Shown: in pieces, positions 46,023 through 57,373 of the stretch
Layout: the number at the start of each line of letters is the position of its first letter
Position numbering within the stretch: position 1 is the first letter of the stretch
Source: Macrostomum hystrix
Taxonomy: Eukaryota > Platyhelminthes > Macrostomidae
Reading direction: 5' to 3'
NCBI GenBank assembly: GCA_950097015.1
Contig: CATNEN010000001.1
Coordinates: 3,502,001-3,566,000, forward strand
DNA length: 64,000 nt
Position numbers and translations under genes: made by a program
The notes under the pieces: model-generated
What the model was told of the DNA's origin: nothing
The model's database searches: none
What the model saw: the letters and a program-made list of their open reading frames with translations, nothing else

Positions 46023-47327
46023 TACGAGGGTCAGTCAAAAAGTTATGATAATACTGTTGTAATTCCTAAAATATATGGTGCATCGAAGTGAAACTGGTTT
46101 CATTTGAAAAATAGTCTTTTCCTCTTTATTTAATAGAATTTTGGTCACTCTAGAATGATATATGTCTGCTTGGTGAAGCTCTAAACACAGTATACCCCCT
46201 TCAGCCATGGAAAATTCAAAAATCGAAGCTCGCGTCAATGCAAAGTTTCTAGTGAAACTTGGCTGGAAGCCAGCCGACATTATCGAGGCCTTCAAGAAGG
46301 TCTATGGTGATACTGCGCCATCTGATCCGACGCTTTACCGCTGGATTCAAGCCTTTAAGGAAGGCCGAGAATCCGTGGAAGATGCCCAGCGGTCTGGCAG
46401 GCCAACGACATCGAGCACAGAGGACAATGTGGCGGCTGTGCAGCAGCTGATTGATCAGGATCGCCGTGTGACTATCGATGAGATAGCTGAGGTAGTGGGT
46501 ATCTCTAACGGCAGTGCCCACTCGATTGTCACCATCAGCCTTGGTCTGAGCAAGCTGAGTGCCCGCTGGGTACCGCGGCTGTTGCGGCCTGAACACCGGG
46601 TTCAGCGCACTGAATGTGCCATCAGCCTGCTGAACCGCCTGGACGCCAACTCCGAAGACTTCTACCAGCGATTGGTGACCGGCGATGAAACGTGGATATA
46701 TCAGTACGATCCCGAGTCCAAAGTCCAGTCTAAGGAGTGGCTGCCACGTGGTTCAGCGGGTCCCAAGAAGTTCCGTGCCGAGCGGTCAGCAGCGAAGGTC
46801 TTGGCGACTGTGTTCTGGGATGCTGACGGAGTTGTGATGGTTGACTTCCTAGAAAGCCAGAAAACCATCAACGCCATCTACTACGAGTCGCTTTTGCGAA
46901 AGCTCCGCACCGAACTGGCCAAAAAGCGACCTGGCAAGCTGCACCGTGGAGTGCTCTTCCACCACGACAATGCACCAGCCCACACTTCTCGACTGTGCCG
47001 GGAGGCTCTGCGAGATTTCCGCTGGGAAATACTTCAGCATCCTCCGTACAGCCCTGATTTGGCTCCTTCAGACTTTTTTTTGTTTCCAAAGCTGAAGGAG
47101 GCGATCAAGGGAGTTCGACATGACAGCAAGGAGGCTGCCAAGAAGGCTACCGTACAGTGGCTTGCTGCGCAGCCTCCTGCCTTCTACATGAATGGCCTGG
47201 AGAGATGGCGACACCGCATGGAGAAGTGTCTGACCCTGGAGGGGGATTATGTAGAAAAGTAGATTTGTGCGTGAAGCTTGAAGCTCGTGACAATAATATT
47301 ATCATTACTTTTTGACTGACCCTCGTA
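46023..47327 (+). mobile_element. Complete mariner element with TA target duplication
   Basis: The element spans 46025-47325 (1301 bp), flanked by TA at 46023-46024 and 47326-47327. Left TIR CGAGGGTCAGTCAAAAAGTT and right-end complement CGAGGGTCAGTCAAAAAGTA continue matching for about 35 bp with three mismatches. The length and TA duplication are typical of mariner. It landed about 220 bp from the 5' side of the minus-strand transposase-like gene. Confidence 0.93.
46207..47262 (+). CDS. Mariner transposase (DD34D), intact
   Basis: 351 residues, the usual mariner length, with no stops or frameshifts. The N-terminal region has two helix-turn-helix units (about residues 1-55 and 75-110) for TIR binding. 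WVPR is at 121-124. The catalytic domain has D160 in TGDETWIYQYD, D254 in FHHDNAPAHTS and D289 in HPPYSPDLAPSDFFLF. Spacing is 93 and 34 residues, i.e. the DD34D triad. It cuts the element at its TIRs and inserts at TA. The start ATG at 46207 lies 182 bp inside the left end and the stop is 63 bp from the right end. Near-perfect TIRs and an open frame suggest a recent, possibly still active, insertion. Confidence 0.95.
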   Translation: MENSKIEARVNAKFLVKLGWKPADIIEAFKKVYGDTAPSDPTLYRWIQAFKEGRESVEDAQRSGRPTTSSTEDNVAAVQQLIDQDRRVTIDEIAEVVGISNGSAHSIVTISLGLSKLSARWVPRLLRPEHRVQRTECAISLLNRLDANSEDFYQRLVTGDETWIYQYDPESKVQSKEWLPRGSAGPKKFRAERSAAKVLATVFWDADGVVMVDFLESQKTINAIYYESLLRKLRTELAKKRPGKLHRGVLFHHDNAPAHTSRLCREALRDFRWEILQHPPYSPDLAPSDFFLFPKLKEAIKGVRHDSKEAAKKATVQWLAAQPPAFYMNGLERWRHRMEKCLTLEGDYVEK

Positions 47328-50210
47328 TAATGCATAAACCTATTGAAATTTATTGAGGCCTATAATTTGAAATCTGTTTATGTCGATGCAAAATGAAAAA
47401 AATCATTTGCAATAATTAAAGTAATCAACATTTTTGTTGATTTTCACGCTCCAATGCACAATAGGTAATTGTCTAGCTTGGTTACAAAACCAAAATAAAA
47501 TGTATACAGACATTTACTTACAAATACACCCCTTATTTTTTAAATATAAGGTTTTGAGAAAATTAAAAAAAAGCATTTGATCATTACATTCAGCTAAACT
47601 TGGCTATAAAATTTCAGCACATTTTTCGCACTTAGTGTAGTGCTAGTGTGATTACAGAAAGTTAGTTTTGTGCTAAAATATTATAACTTTTGTCGAAATG
47701 CCAAATGTGATTAAAAATAACGCCATTTTATGCACTTCTACTAGTACACGGAAAATATATAACTGCAGTACTGATGTGGAAGTAGTTAAATTATGTGGAA
47801 GTGCAGCATTATTTTTTCTATTTTTCTTCTTTTAAGTACGAATTAAAACATGAAGACTTATACGGGCCAAGAATTGGGTATTGATAGCAGTAAAAGTTCT
47901 CGCCAAAAAAATACTAAATACAATTTCAATTATTAGATGAAGCTATCATGCTTAAAGTATATGACTATAAGTTTAATCTAAGACATAAATCTGCTTTATA
48001 ACTTCAGTTTTTTCTTCTGAATCTTTTTAAAATAACTAATGGCGGCCATTTTGAAACCGTGACTGATAGCTCTTTTTTAAATAATCGCCTCGAAAAATAT
48101 CGCTGAATATTTTAAAAGCAATTGTAAGCAATTACTTACTGCTTAAAATACACCTAAAGCATTTTATTTTTCTAAATAGTATATTATTAGAAATACTTAA
48201 TTGAAAGCTAAGATGAAAAAAAAATTGTTTAAATTCAATGGTCAGCCTAAAATTGAGACGAGGCCAGCAAGACAAAAATCATTATTTTTAAAGCATAAAA
48301 GTAACTTAAAAGAAAGGTTGAAGCGAAAATAGTTCGCTAGAAGATTTTTTTTAAACACATACTACATAAAAACGGCAAAACAGCGTTTAAATTTTGTAGG
48401 GTACGAAGTGCAATGCCTCACACCAGTATCTAAATGTTTTACTTTGTTCAGAGTTACATAAAGTTTCCGGAACATTTAACCTTTTCGACAGAAATCAACA
48501 TGATAAATAATCGACCAATTTATAAATCTAATTGATGCAAAGTCATTGCATTCTGTCGCAAAAGCAGTATAATCGCACGAGTTCAACCTACTGAAACATC
48601 GATTTAGTTAATTCATCTAGAAATATTATATATTTTTAATAAAAGTGTCTGAGCTTTCGTGTTCTGCTACAAAGTAGGGAAACCGTAAGACTTTCTGGTA
48701 TATTAGGTCTTAATTTAATAATTCTAGAAAAACCAAGGTATTCCACATAATTAGCTACGAAACACATTATTTTGCTTTCTTGAAGATCGGCTCGATATTA
48801 CCCGCAACTTACGTATGTAAACCGTAACGTACTCGTAGCTTTCAAGTTTAAAAAAACAAAATCGTAATAAAGGTATAGGCTACTTAATACTGCTTTGAAA
48901 AAACAAATAATTATGTTCTTAAACATATACATAAAGAAGGCTCTGCAGATTTTTTTGGCGCGGTTTAAATAATTTCAGATGCATGTTCGTCGGAGTCACC
49001 CGTGTTTACAGCCTTAGAGCCTTTACGATCATGACAGTAACGCCGCCTATTTGGCTCAGCGAACATGATCGATGATCAAAGATCATGTTCGCTATAGCCA
49101 ATTAGGCTTTATAATGTATTTAGATACAGCACTTCCGATGGCTCAAGATATGGCAGCGTTTTAAATAGAGAATTTTTTATATAATGGGAAATAGGAACGG
49201 AATTTTTCCAGTTAAAGCTAGGTAGTATTAGTAAAAAGGGACGAATTAGAGCTTTGAAAGAATTGTTCTAATAATTTGCTAATCATGTTCTAATCATGCA
49301 GTAGAAGATGGCAGCTTTTTAAATAGAATATTTAGCTATAAAGTTGATTGCCAATTGCCAAGTATTTGACAGGTTGCTAAATGGGTAGATGCATGCCTAT
49401 CAGTAAAATTGTCTACACACTCTATGAAGAAATTTATCAGCTATTTTGATAAAAAACACTAAATAGCCTTTGCAATTGATTCTTTTTTATAATTCAAATA
49501 TACAACCCATTTAACTGGAATGTTCCATAAATAAGTTTTGAATTGTGGTTTCATTAGGCCTACCATTTACCAAATTTTCCATGTGCTACAATTGCTAGGA
49601 CAGGACACTCGATTAGCTAAAAGTAGTAGGCCTAGCTAAAAAGTTTCAAACTTCTTAGGCATTTAATATAGAAATGCAAGTTTTATGGAACTTTTTTAAT
49701 TCAAAAATATCATACTTGCTTTTTAGCTATTAAAGTAACCAAGCATTTCATTTTTAGTATATAAGAAGATGCTATAGTATAGGCCTATTGTTTTTCCCCA
49801 CAAAAAATCTTAGCCTTATAATTTTATGCAAATGTATATAAATATATATTCAATGTATTAATTACCATGTTGTTTCTTATTGATACAAAAGTTTATTTAA
49901 TAGCTAGGCCTAAGTACATAATTATTACTAATTAAGTAATTATTGACTTATTTAATTTTCAAGATTAGAAATTTTTATAAGCTCAGGTTTATAAAGTAGT
50001 TATAAAGTAGCAGGTTTATAAAGTTTTTATACTAGCTATTCCTACTGTTTTTCATTCTTAAAAATATTTAATATATTAGTTTTGTATAATGCTCTTTTCT
50101 TTTATTATTTAGCTACTTAGTAAGAGCTTTAGCCGCCCATTTGAGCCCTTTTAAGTTTAGGGATCAATAGCAAAGCTTTAGTTTAGAAAAGGCAGTGAAG
50201 CTTAAAAAAA
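47328..50210. other. AT-rich spacer, no recognised feature
   Basis: About 2.9 kb with no protein-like frame, RNA gene or clear repeat. CATGATCGATGATCAAAGAT + CATGTTCG at about 49063 is a local imperfect palindrome. Confidence 0.6.
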
Positions 50211-50214
50211 TAGG

Positions 50215-53200
50215 GACTTTTTGTGTAAAGCAGCAGGGCTTCAGGGCATGCAGCGGAGCTTCAGAGCGGAGCTTCAGGGCAGGTGGCGGAGCTTCATGGT
50301 AGGCAGCCAAGCTTCAGGGCAGGCAGCAGAGCTATAGGGTAGGCAGTGGAGCTTCAGGGTAGGCAGCCGAGCTACAGGGCAGGCAGCAGAGCTACAGGGC
50401 AGGCAGCAGAGCTTCAGGGCAGGCAGCCGAGCTACAGGGCAGGCAGCAGAGCTACAGGGCAGGCAGCGGAGCTTCAGTGCAGGTGGCAGAGCTTCATGGT
50501 AAGCAGCCAAGCTACAGGGCAGGCAGCGGAGCTTCAGGGCAGGTGGCGGAGCTTCATGGTAGGCAGCCAAGCATCAGGGCAGGCAGCAGAGCTATTGGGC
50601 AGGCAGCAGAGCTTCAGGGCAGGCAGCGGAGCTTCAGGGCAGGCGGCGGAGCTACAGGGCAGGCAGCGGAGCTTCAGGGCAGGTGGCGGAGCTTCATGGT
50701 AGGCAGCCGAGCTTCAGGGCAGGCAGCGGAGCTTCAGGGCAGGTGGCGGAGCTTCAGTGTAGGCAGCCGAGCTACAGGGCAGGCAGCGGAGCTTCAGGGC
50801 AGGTGGCGGAGCTTCAGGGTAGGTGGCGGAGCTTCAGGGTAGGCAGCCGAGCTTCAGGGCAGGCAGCAGAGCTTCAGGGCAGGCAGCAGAGCTTCAGGGC
50901 AGGCGGCGGAGCTTCAGGGCAGGCGACGGAGCTTTAGGGCAGGCAGCGGAGATTAAGGAATAGACAGCGGAGTTTCATGGCAGGCAGCCGAGCTACAGGG
51001 CAGGCAGCAGAGCTTCAGGGTAGGCAGCCGAGCTACAGGGCAGGCAGCGGAGCTACAGGGCAGGTGGCGGAGCTTCAGGGTAGGCAGCCGAGCTTCAGGG
51101 CAGGCAGCGGAGCTTCAGGGCAGGTGGCGGAGCTTCAGGGTAGGTGGCGGAGCTTCAGGGTAGGCAGCCGAGCTTCAGGGCAGGCAGCGGAGCTTCAGGG
51201 CAGGTGGCGGAGCTTCAGGGTAGGCAGCCGAGCTACAGGGCAAGTGGCGGAGCTTCAGGGTAGGCAGCCGAGAATCAGGGCAGGCAGCGGAGCTTCAGGG
51301 CAGGTGACGGAGCTTCAGGGCAGGTGGCGGAGCTTCATGGTAGGCAGCCGAGCTTCAGGGCAGGCAGCGGAGCTTCAGGGCAGGTGGCGGAGCTTCATGG
51401 TAGGCAGCCGAGCTTCAGGGCAGGCAGCGGAGCTTCAGGGCAGGTGGCGGAGCTTTAGGGTAGGCAGCCGAGCTACAGGGCAGGTGTCGGAGCTTCAGTG
51501 CAGGTGGCGGAGCTTCAGGGTAGGCAGCCGAGCTTCAGGGCAGGCAGCAGAGCTTCAGGGCAGGCAGCAGAGCTTCAGGGCAGGCGGCGGAGCTTCAGGG
51601 CAGGCGACGGAGCTTTTGGGCAGGCAGCGGAGATTAAGGAATAGACAGCGGAGTTTCATGGCAGGCAGCCGAGCTACAGGGCAGGCAGCAGAGCTTCAGG
51701 GTAGGCAGCCGAGCTACAGGGCAGGCAGCGGAGCTACAAGGCAGGTGGCGGAGCTTCAGGGTAGGCAGCAGAGCTTCAGGGCAGGCGGCGGAGCTTCAGG
51801 GCAGGCGACGGAGCTTTAGGGCAGGCAGCGGAGATTAAGGAATAGACAGCGGAGTTTCATGGCAGGCAGCCGAGCTACAGGGCAGGCAGGAGAGCTTCAG
51901 GGTAGGCAGCCGAGCTACAGGGCAGGCAGCGGAGCTACAGGGCAGGTGGCGGAGCTTCAGGGTAGGCAGCCGAGCTTCAGTGCAGGCAGCGGAGCTTCAG
52001 GGCAGGTTGCGGAGCTTCAGGGTAGGTGGCGGAGCTTCAGGGTAGGCAGCCGAGCTACAGGGCAGGCAGCGGACCTACAGGGCAGGTGGCGGAGCTTCAG
52101 GGCAGGCAGCGGAGCTTCAGGGCAGGTGGCGGAGCTTCAGGGTAGGTGGCGGAGCTTCAGGGTAGGCAGCCGAGCTTCAGGGCAGGCAGCGGAGCTTCAG
52201 GGCAGGTGGCGGAGCTTCAGGGTAGGCAGCCGAGCTACAGGGCAGGTGGCGGAGCTTCAGGGTAGGCAGCCGAGAATCAGGGCAGGCAGCGGAGCTTCAG
52301 GGCAGGTGACGGAGCTTCAGGGCAGGTGGCGGAGCTTCATGGTAGGCAGCCGAGCTTCAGGGCAGGCAGCGGAGCTTCAGGGCAGGTGGCGGAGCTTCAG
52401 TGTAGGCAGCCGAGCTACAGGGCAGGCAGCGGAGCTTCAGGGCAGGTGGCGGAGCTTCAGGGTCGGTGGCGGAGCTTCAGGGTAGGCAGCCGAGAATCAG
52501 GGCAGGCAGCGGAGCTTCAGGGCAGGCAGCAGAGCTTCAGGGCAGGCGGCGGAGCTTCAGGGCAGGCGACGGAGCTTTAGGGCAGGCAGCGGAGATTAAG
52601 GAATAGACAGCGGAGTTTCATGGCAGGTTGCGGAGCTTCAGGGTAGGTGGCGGAGCTTCAGGGTAGGCAGCCGAGCTACAGGGCAGGCAGCGGAGCTACA
52701 GGGCAGGTGGCGGAGCTTCAGGGCAGGCAGCGGAGCTTCAGGGCAGGTGGCGGAGCTTCAGGGTAGGTGGCGGAGCTTCAGGGTAGGCAGCCGAGCTTCA
52801 GGGCAGGCAGCGGAGCTTCAGGGCAGGTGGCGGAGCTTCAGGGTAGGCAGCCGAGCTACAGGGCAGGTGGCGGAGCTTCAGGGTAGGCAGCCGAGAATCA
52901 GGGCAGGCAGCGGAGCTTCAGGGCAGGTGACGGAGCTTCAGGGCAGGTGGCGGAGCTTCATGGTAGGCAGCCGAGCTTCAGGGCAGGCAGCGGAGCTTCA
53001 GGGCAGGTGGCGGAGCTTCAGTGTAGGCAGCCGAGCTACAGGGCAGGCAGCGGAGCTTCAGGGCAGGTGGCGGAGCTTCAGGGTCGGTGGCGGAGCTTCA
53101 GGGTAGGCAGCCGAGAATCAGGGCAGGCAGCGGAGCTTCAGGGCAGGCAGCAGAGCTTCAGGGCAGGCGGCGGAGCTTCAGGGCAGGCGACGGAGCTTTA

Positions 53201-56200
53201 GGGCAGGCAGCGGAGATTAAGGAATAGACAGCGGAGTTTCATGGCAGGCAGCCGAGCTACAGGGCAGGCAGCAGAGCTTCAGGGTAGGCAGCCGAGCTAC
53301 AGGGCAGGCAGCGGAGCTACAGGGCAGGTGGCGGAGCTTCAGGGTAGGTGGCGGAGCTTCAGGGCAGGTGGCGGAGCTTCAGGGTAGGTGGCGGAGCTAC
53401 AGGGCAGGTGGCGGAGCTTCAGGGTAGGCAGCCGAGCTACAGGGCAGGTGTTGGAGCTTAAGTGTAGGCAGCCGAGCTACAGGGCAGGCAGCAGAGCTTC
53501 AGGGTAGGCAGCCGAGCTACAGGGCAGACAGCGGAGCTACAGGGCAGGTGGCGGAGCTTCAGGGTAGGCAGCCGAGCTTCAGGGCAGGCAGCGGAGCTTC
53601 AGGGCAGGTGGCGGAGCTTCAGGGCAGGCGGCGGAGCTACAGGGCAGGTGGCGGAGCTTCAGGGCAGGCGGCGGAGCTACAGGGCAGGTGGCGGAGCTTC
53701 AGGGTAGGTGGCGGAGCTTCAGGGTAGGCAGCCGAGCTTCAGGGCAGGCAGCAGAGCTTCAGGGCAGGCACCAGAGCTTCAGGGTAGGCAGCCGAGCTTC
53801 AGGGTAGGCAGCCGAGCTACAGGGCAGACAGCGGAGCTACAGGGCAGGTGGCGGAGCTTCAGGGTAGGCAGCCGAGCTTCAGGGCAGGCAGCGGAGCTTC
53901 AGGGCAGGTGGCGGAGCTTCAGGGCAGGCGGCGGAGCTACAGGGCAGGTGGCGGAGCTTCAGGGCAGGCGGCGGAGCTACAGGGCAGGTGGCGGAGCTTC
54001 AGGGTAGGTGGCGGAGCTTCAGGGTAGGCAGCCGAGCTTCAGGGCAGGCAGCAGAGCTTCAGGGCAGGCACCAGAGCTTCAGGGTAGGCAGCCGAGCTAC
54101 AGGGCAGGCAGCGGAGCTACAGGGCAGGTGGCGGAGCTTCAGGGTAGGCAGCCGAGCTTCAGGGCAGGCAGCGGAGCTTCAGGGCAGTTGGCGGAGCTTC
54201 AGGGTAGGTGGCGGAGCTTCATGGTAGGCAGCCGAGCTACAGGGCAGGCAGCGGAGCTACAGGGCAGGTGGCGGAGCTTCAGGGTAGGCAGCCGAGCTAC
54301 AGGGCAGGTGTCGGAGCTTAAGTGTAGGCAGCCGAGCTACAGGGCAGGCAGCGGAGCTTCAGGGCAGGTGGCGGAGCTACAGGGCAGGCAGCAGAGCTTC
54401 AGGGTAGATGGCGGAGCTTCAGGGTAGGCAGCCGAGCTTCAGGGCAGGCAGCGGAGCTTCAGGGCAGGTGGCGGAGCTTCAGGGTAGGCAGCCGAGCTAC
54501 AGGGCAGGTGGCGGAGCTTCAGGGCAGGCAGCCGAGCTACAGGGCAGGCAGCAGAGCTTCAGGGCAGGCAGCAGAGCTTCAGGGCAGGCGGCGGAGCTTC
54601 AGGGCAGGCGACGGAGCTTTAGGGCAGGCAGCGGAGATTAAGGAATAGACAGCGGAGTTTCATGGCGGGCAGCCGAGCTACAGGGCAGGCAGCAGAGCTT
54701 CAGGGTAGGCAGCCGAGCTACAGGGCAGGCAGCGGAGCTACAGGGCAGGTGGCGTAGCTTCAGGGTAGGCAGCCGAGCTTCAGGGCAGGCAGCGGAGCTT
54801 CAGGGCAGGTGGCGGAGCTTCAGGGTAGGCAGCCGAGCTACAGGGCAGGTGGCGGAGCTTTAGGGGAGGCAGCCGAGAATCAGGGCAGGCAGGGGAGCTT
54901 CAGGGCAGGTGACGGAGCTTTAGGGCAGGCAGCGGAGATTAAGGAATAGACAGCGGAGCTTCAGGGCAGGCTACGGAGGTTTAGGGCAGGCAGTGGAGCT
55001 TCAGGGGAAGACAGCAGAGCTTCAGGGCAGGTGGCGGAGCTTCAGGGTAGGCAGCCGAGCTACAGGGCAGGTGGCGGAGCTTTAGGGGAGGCAGCCGAGA
55101 ATCAGGGCAGGCAGGGGAGCTTCAGGGCAGGTGACGGAGCTTCAGGGCAGGTGGCGGAGCTTCATGGTAGGCAGCCGAGCTTCAGGGCAGGCAGCGGAGC
55201 TTCAGGGCAGGTGGCGGAGCTTCAGTGTAGGCAGCCGAGCTACAGGGCAGGCAGCGGAGCTTCAGGGCAGGTGGCGGAGCTTCAGGGTCGGTGGCGGAGC
55301 TTCAGGGTAGGCAGCCGAGAATCAGGGCAGGCAGCGGAGCTTCAGGGCAGGCAGCAGAGCTTCAGGGCAGGCGGCGGAGCTTCAGGGCAGGCGACGGAGC
55401 TTTAGGGCAGGCAGCGGAGATTAAGGAATAGACAGCGGAGTTTCATGGCAGGCAGCCGAGCTACAGGGCAGGCAGCAGAGCTTCAGGGTAGGCAGCCGAG
55501 CTACAGGGCAGGCAGCGGAGCTACAGGGCAGGTGGCGGAGCTTCAGGGTAGGTGGCGGAGCTTCAGGGCAGGTGGCGGAGCTTCAGGGTAGGTGGCGGAG
55601 CTACAGGGCAGGTGGCGGAGCTTCAGGGTAGGCAGCCGAGCTACAGGGCAGGTGTTGGAGCTTAAGTGTAGGCAGCCGAGCTACAGGGCAGGCAGCAGAG
55701 CTTCAGGGTAGGCAGCCGAGCTACAGGGCAGACAGCGGAGCTACAGGGCAGGTGGCGGAGCTTCAGGGTAGGCAGCCGAGCTTCAGGGCAGGCAGCGGAG
55801 CTTCAGGGCAGGTGGCGGAGCTTCAGGGCAGGCGGCGGAGCTACAGGGCAGGTGGCGGAGCTTCAGGGCAGGCGGCGGAGCTACAGGGCAGGTGGCGGAG
55901 CTTCAGGGTAGGTGGCGGAGCTTCAGGGTAGGCAGCCGAGCTTCAGGGCAGGCAGCAGAGCTTCAGGGCAGGCACCAGAGCTTCAGGGTAGGCAGCCGAG
56001 CTTCAGGGTAGGCAGCCGAGCTACAGGGCAGACAGCGGAGCTACAGGGCAGGTGGCGGAGCTTCAGGGTAGGCAGCCGAGCTTCAGGGCAGGCAGCGGAG
56101 CTTCAGGGCAGGTGGCGGAGCTTCAGGGCAGGCGGCGGAGCTACAGGGCAGGTGGCGGAGCTTCAGGGCAGGCGGCGGAGCTACAGGGCAGGTGGCGGAG

Positions 56201-57230
56201 CTTCAGGGTAGGTGGCGGAGCTTCAGGGTAGGCAGCCGAGCTTCAGGGCAGGCAGCAGAGCTTCAGGGCAGGCACCAGAGCTTCAGGGTAGGCAGCCGAG
56301 CTACAGGGCAGGCAGCGGAGCTACAGGGCAGGTGGCGGAGCTTCAGGGTAGGCAGCCGAGCTTCAGGGCAGGCAGCGGAGCTTCAGGGCAGTTGGCGGAG
56401 CTTCAGGGTAGGTGGCGGAGCTTCATGGTAGGCAGCCGAGCTACAGGGCAGGCAGCGGAGCTACAGGGCAGGTGGCGGAGCTTCAGGGTAGGCAGCCGAG
56501 CTACAGGGCAGGTGTCGGAGCTTAAGTGTAGGCAGCCGAGCTACAGGGCAGGCAGCGGAGCTTCAGGGCAGGTGGCGGAGCTACAGGGCAGGCAGCAGAG
56601 CTTCAGGGTAGATGGCGGAGCTTCAGGGTAGGCAGCCGAGCTTCAGGGCAGGCAGCGGAGCTTCAGGGCAGGTGGCGGAGCTTCAGGGTAGGCAGCCGAG
56701 CTACAGGGCAGGTGGCGGAGCTTCAGGGCAGGCAGCCGAGCTACAGGGCAGGCAGCAGAGCTTCAGGGCAGGCAGCAGAGCTTCAGGGCAGGCGGCGGAG
56801 CTTCAGGGCAGGCGACGGAGCTTTAGGGCAGGCAGCGGAGATTAAGGAATAGACAGCGGAGTTTCATGGCGGGCAGCCGAGCTACAGGGCAGGCAGCAGA
56901 GCTTCAGGGTAGGCAGCCGAGCTACAGGGCAGGCAGCGGAGCTACAGGGCAGGTGGCGTAGCTTCAGGGTAGGCAGCCGAGCTTCAGGGCAGGCAGCGGA
57001 GCTTCAGGGCAGGTGGCGGAGCTTCAGGGTAGGCAGCCGAGCTACAGGGCAGGTGGCGGAGCTTTAGGGGAGGCAGCCGAGAATCAGGGCAGGCAGGGGA
57101 GCTTCAGGGCAGGTGACGGAGCTTTAGGGCAGGCAGCGGAGATTAAGGAATAGACAGCGGAGCTTCAGGGCAGGCTACGGAGGTTTAGGGCAGGCAGTGG
57201 AGCTTCAGGGGAAGACAGCAGAGCTTCAGG
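50215..57230. repeat. 20-bp G-rich satellite, about 350 copies, with higher-order repeats
   Basis: The unit is GAGCTTCAGGGCAGGCAGCG, with variants GTGGCG, GCAGCC and GCTACA at fixed places. Because 20 is not a multiple of 3 and most units lack stops, long artificial frames of 20-residue period arise. A block ending in GGAGATTAAGGAATAGACAG recurs many times and marks higher-order units. About 53240-55020 recurs at about 55440-57230 with a shift of 2204 bp, and a 621-bp shift relates 52326-52580 to 52947-53201. Confidence 0.97.
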
Positions 57231-57373
57231 GGAGTCAGAAGTTTTTTTTGGAAACAGTGGAGCTGTGCGTAGAGAATGACCAATTCTGTACTGTCTACCC
57301 TAATGACCTTCTCTAATGACCAATTAAGCTTACCAATGTCAACTCATATTTATCCAATTTTATGTGCATTTCA

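Noticed and set aside
50346-56845. Long frames with a 20-residue period across the 20-bp satellite
   Set aside because: They are translations of a G-rich satellite in whichever frame lacks stops; there are no complex regions, they overlap each other in different frames, and no introns or protein-like ends are seen.
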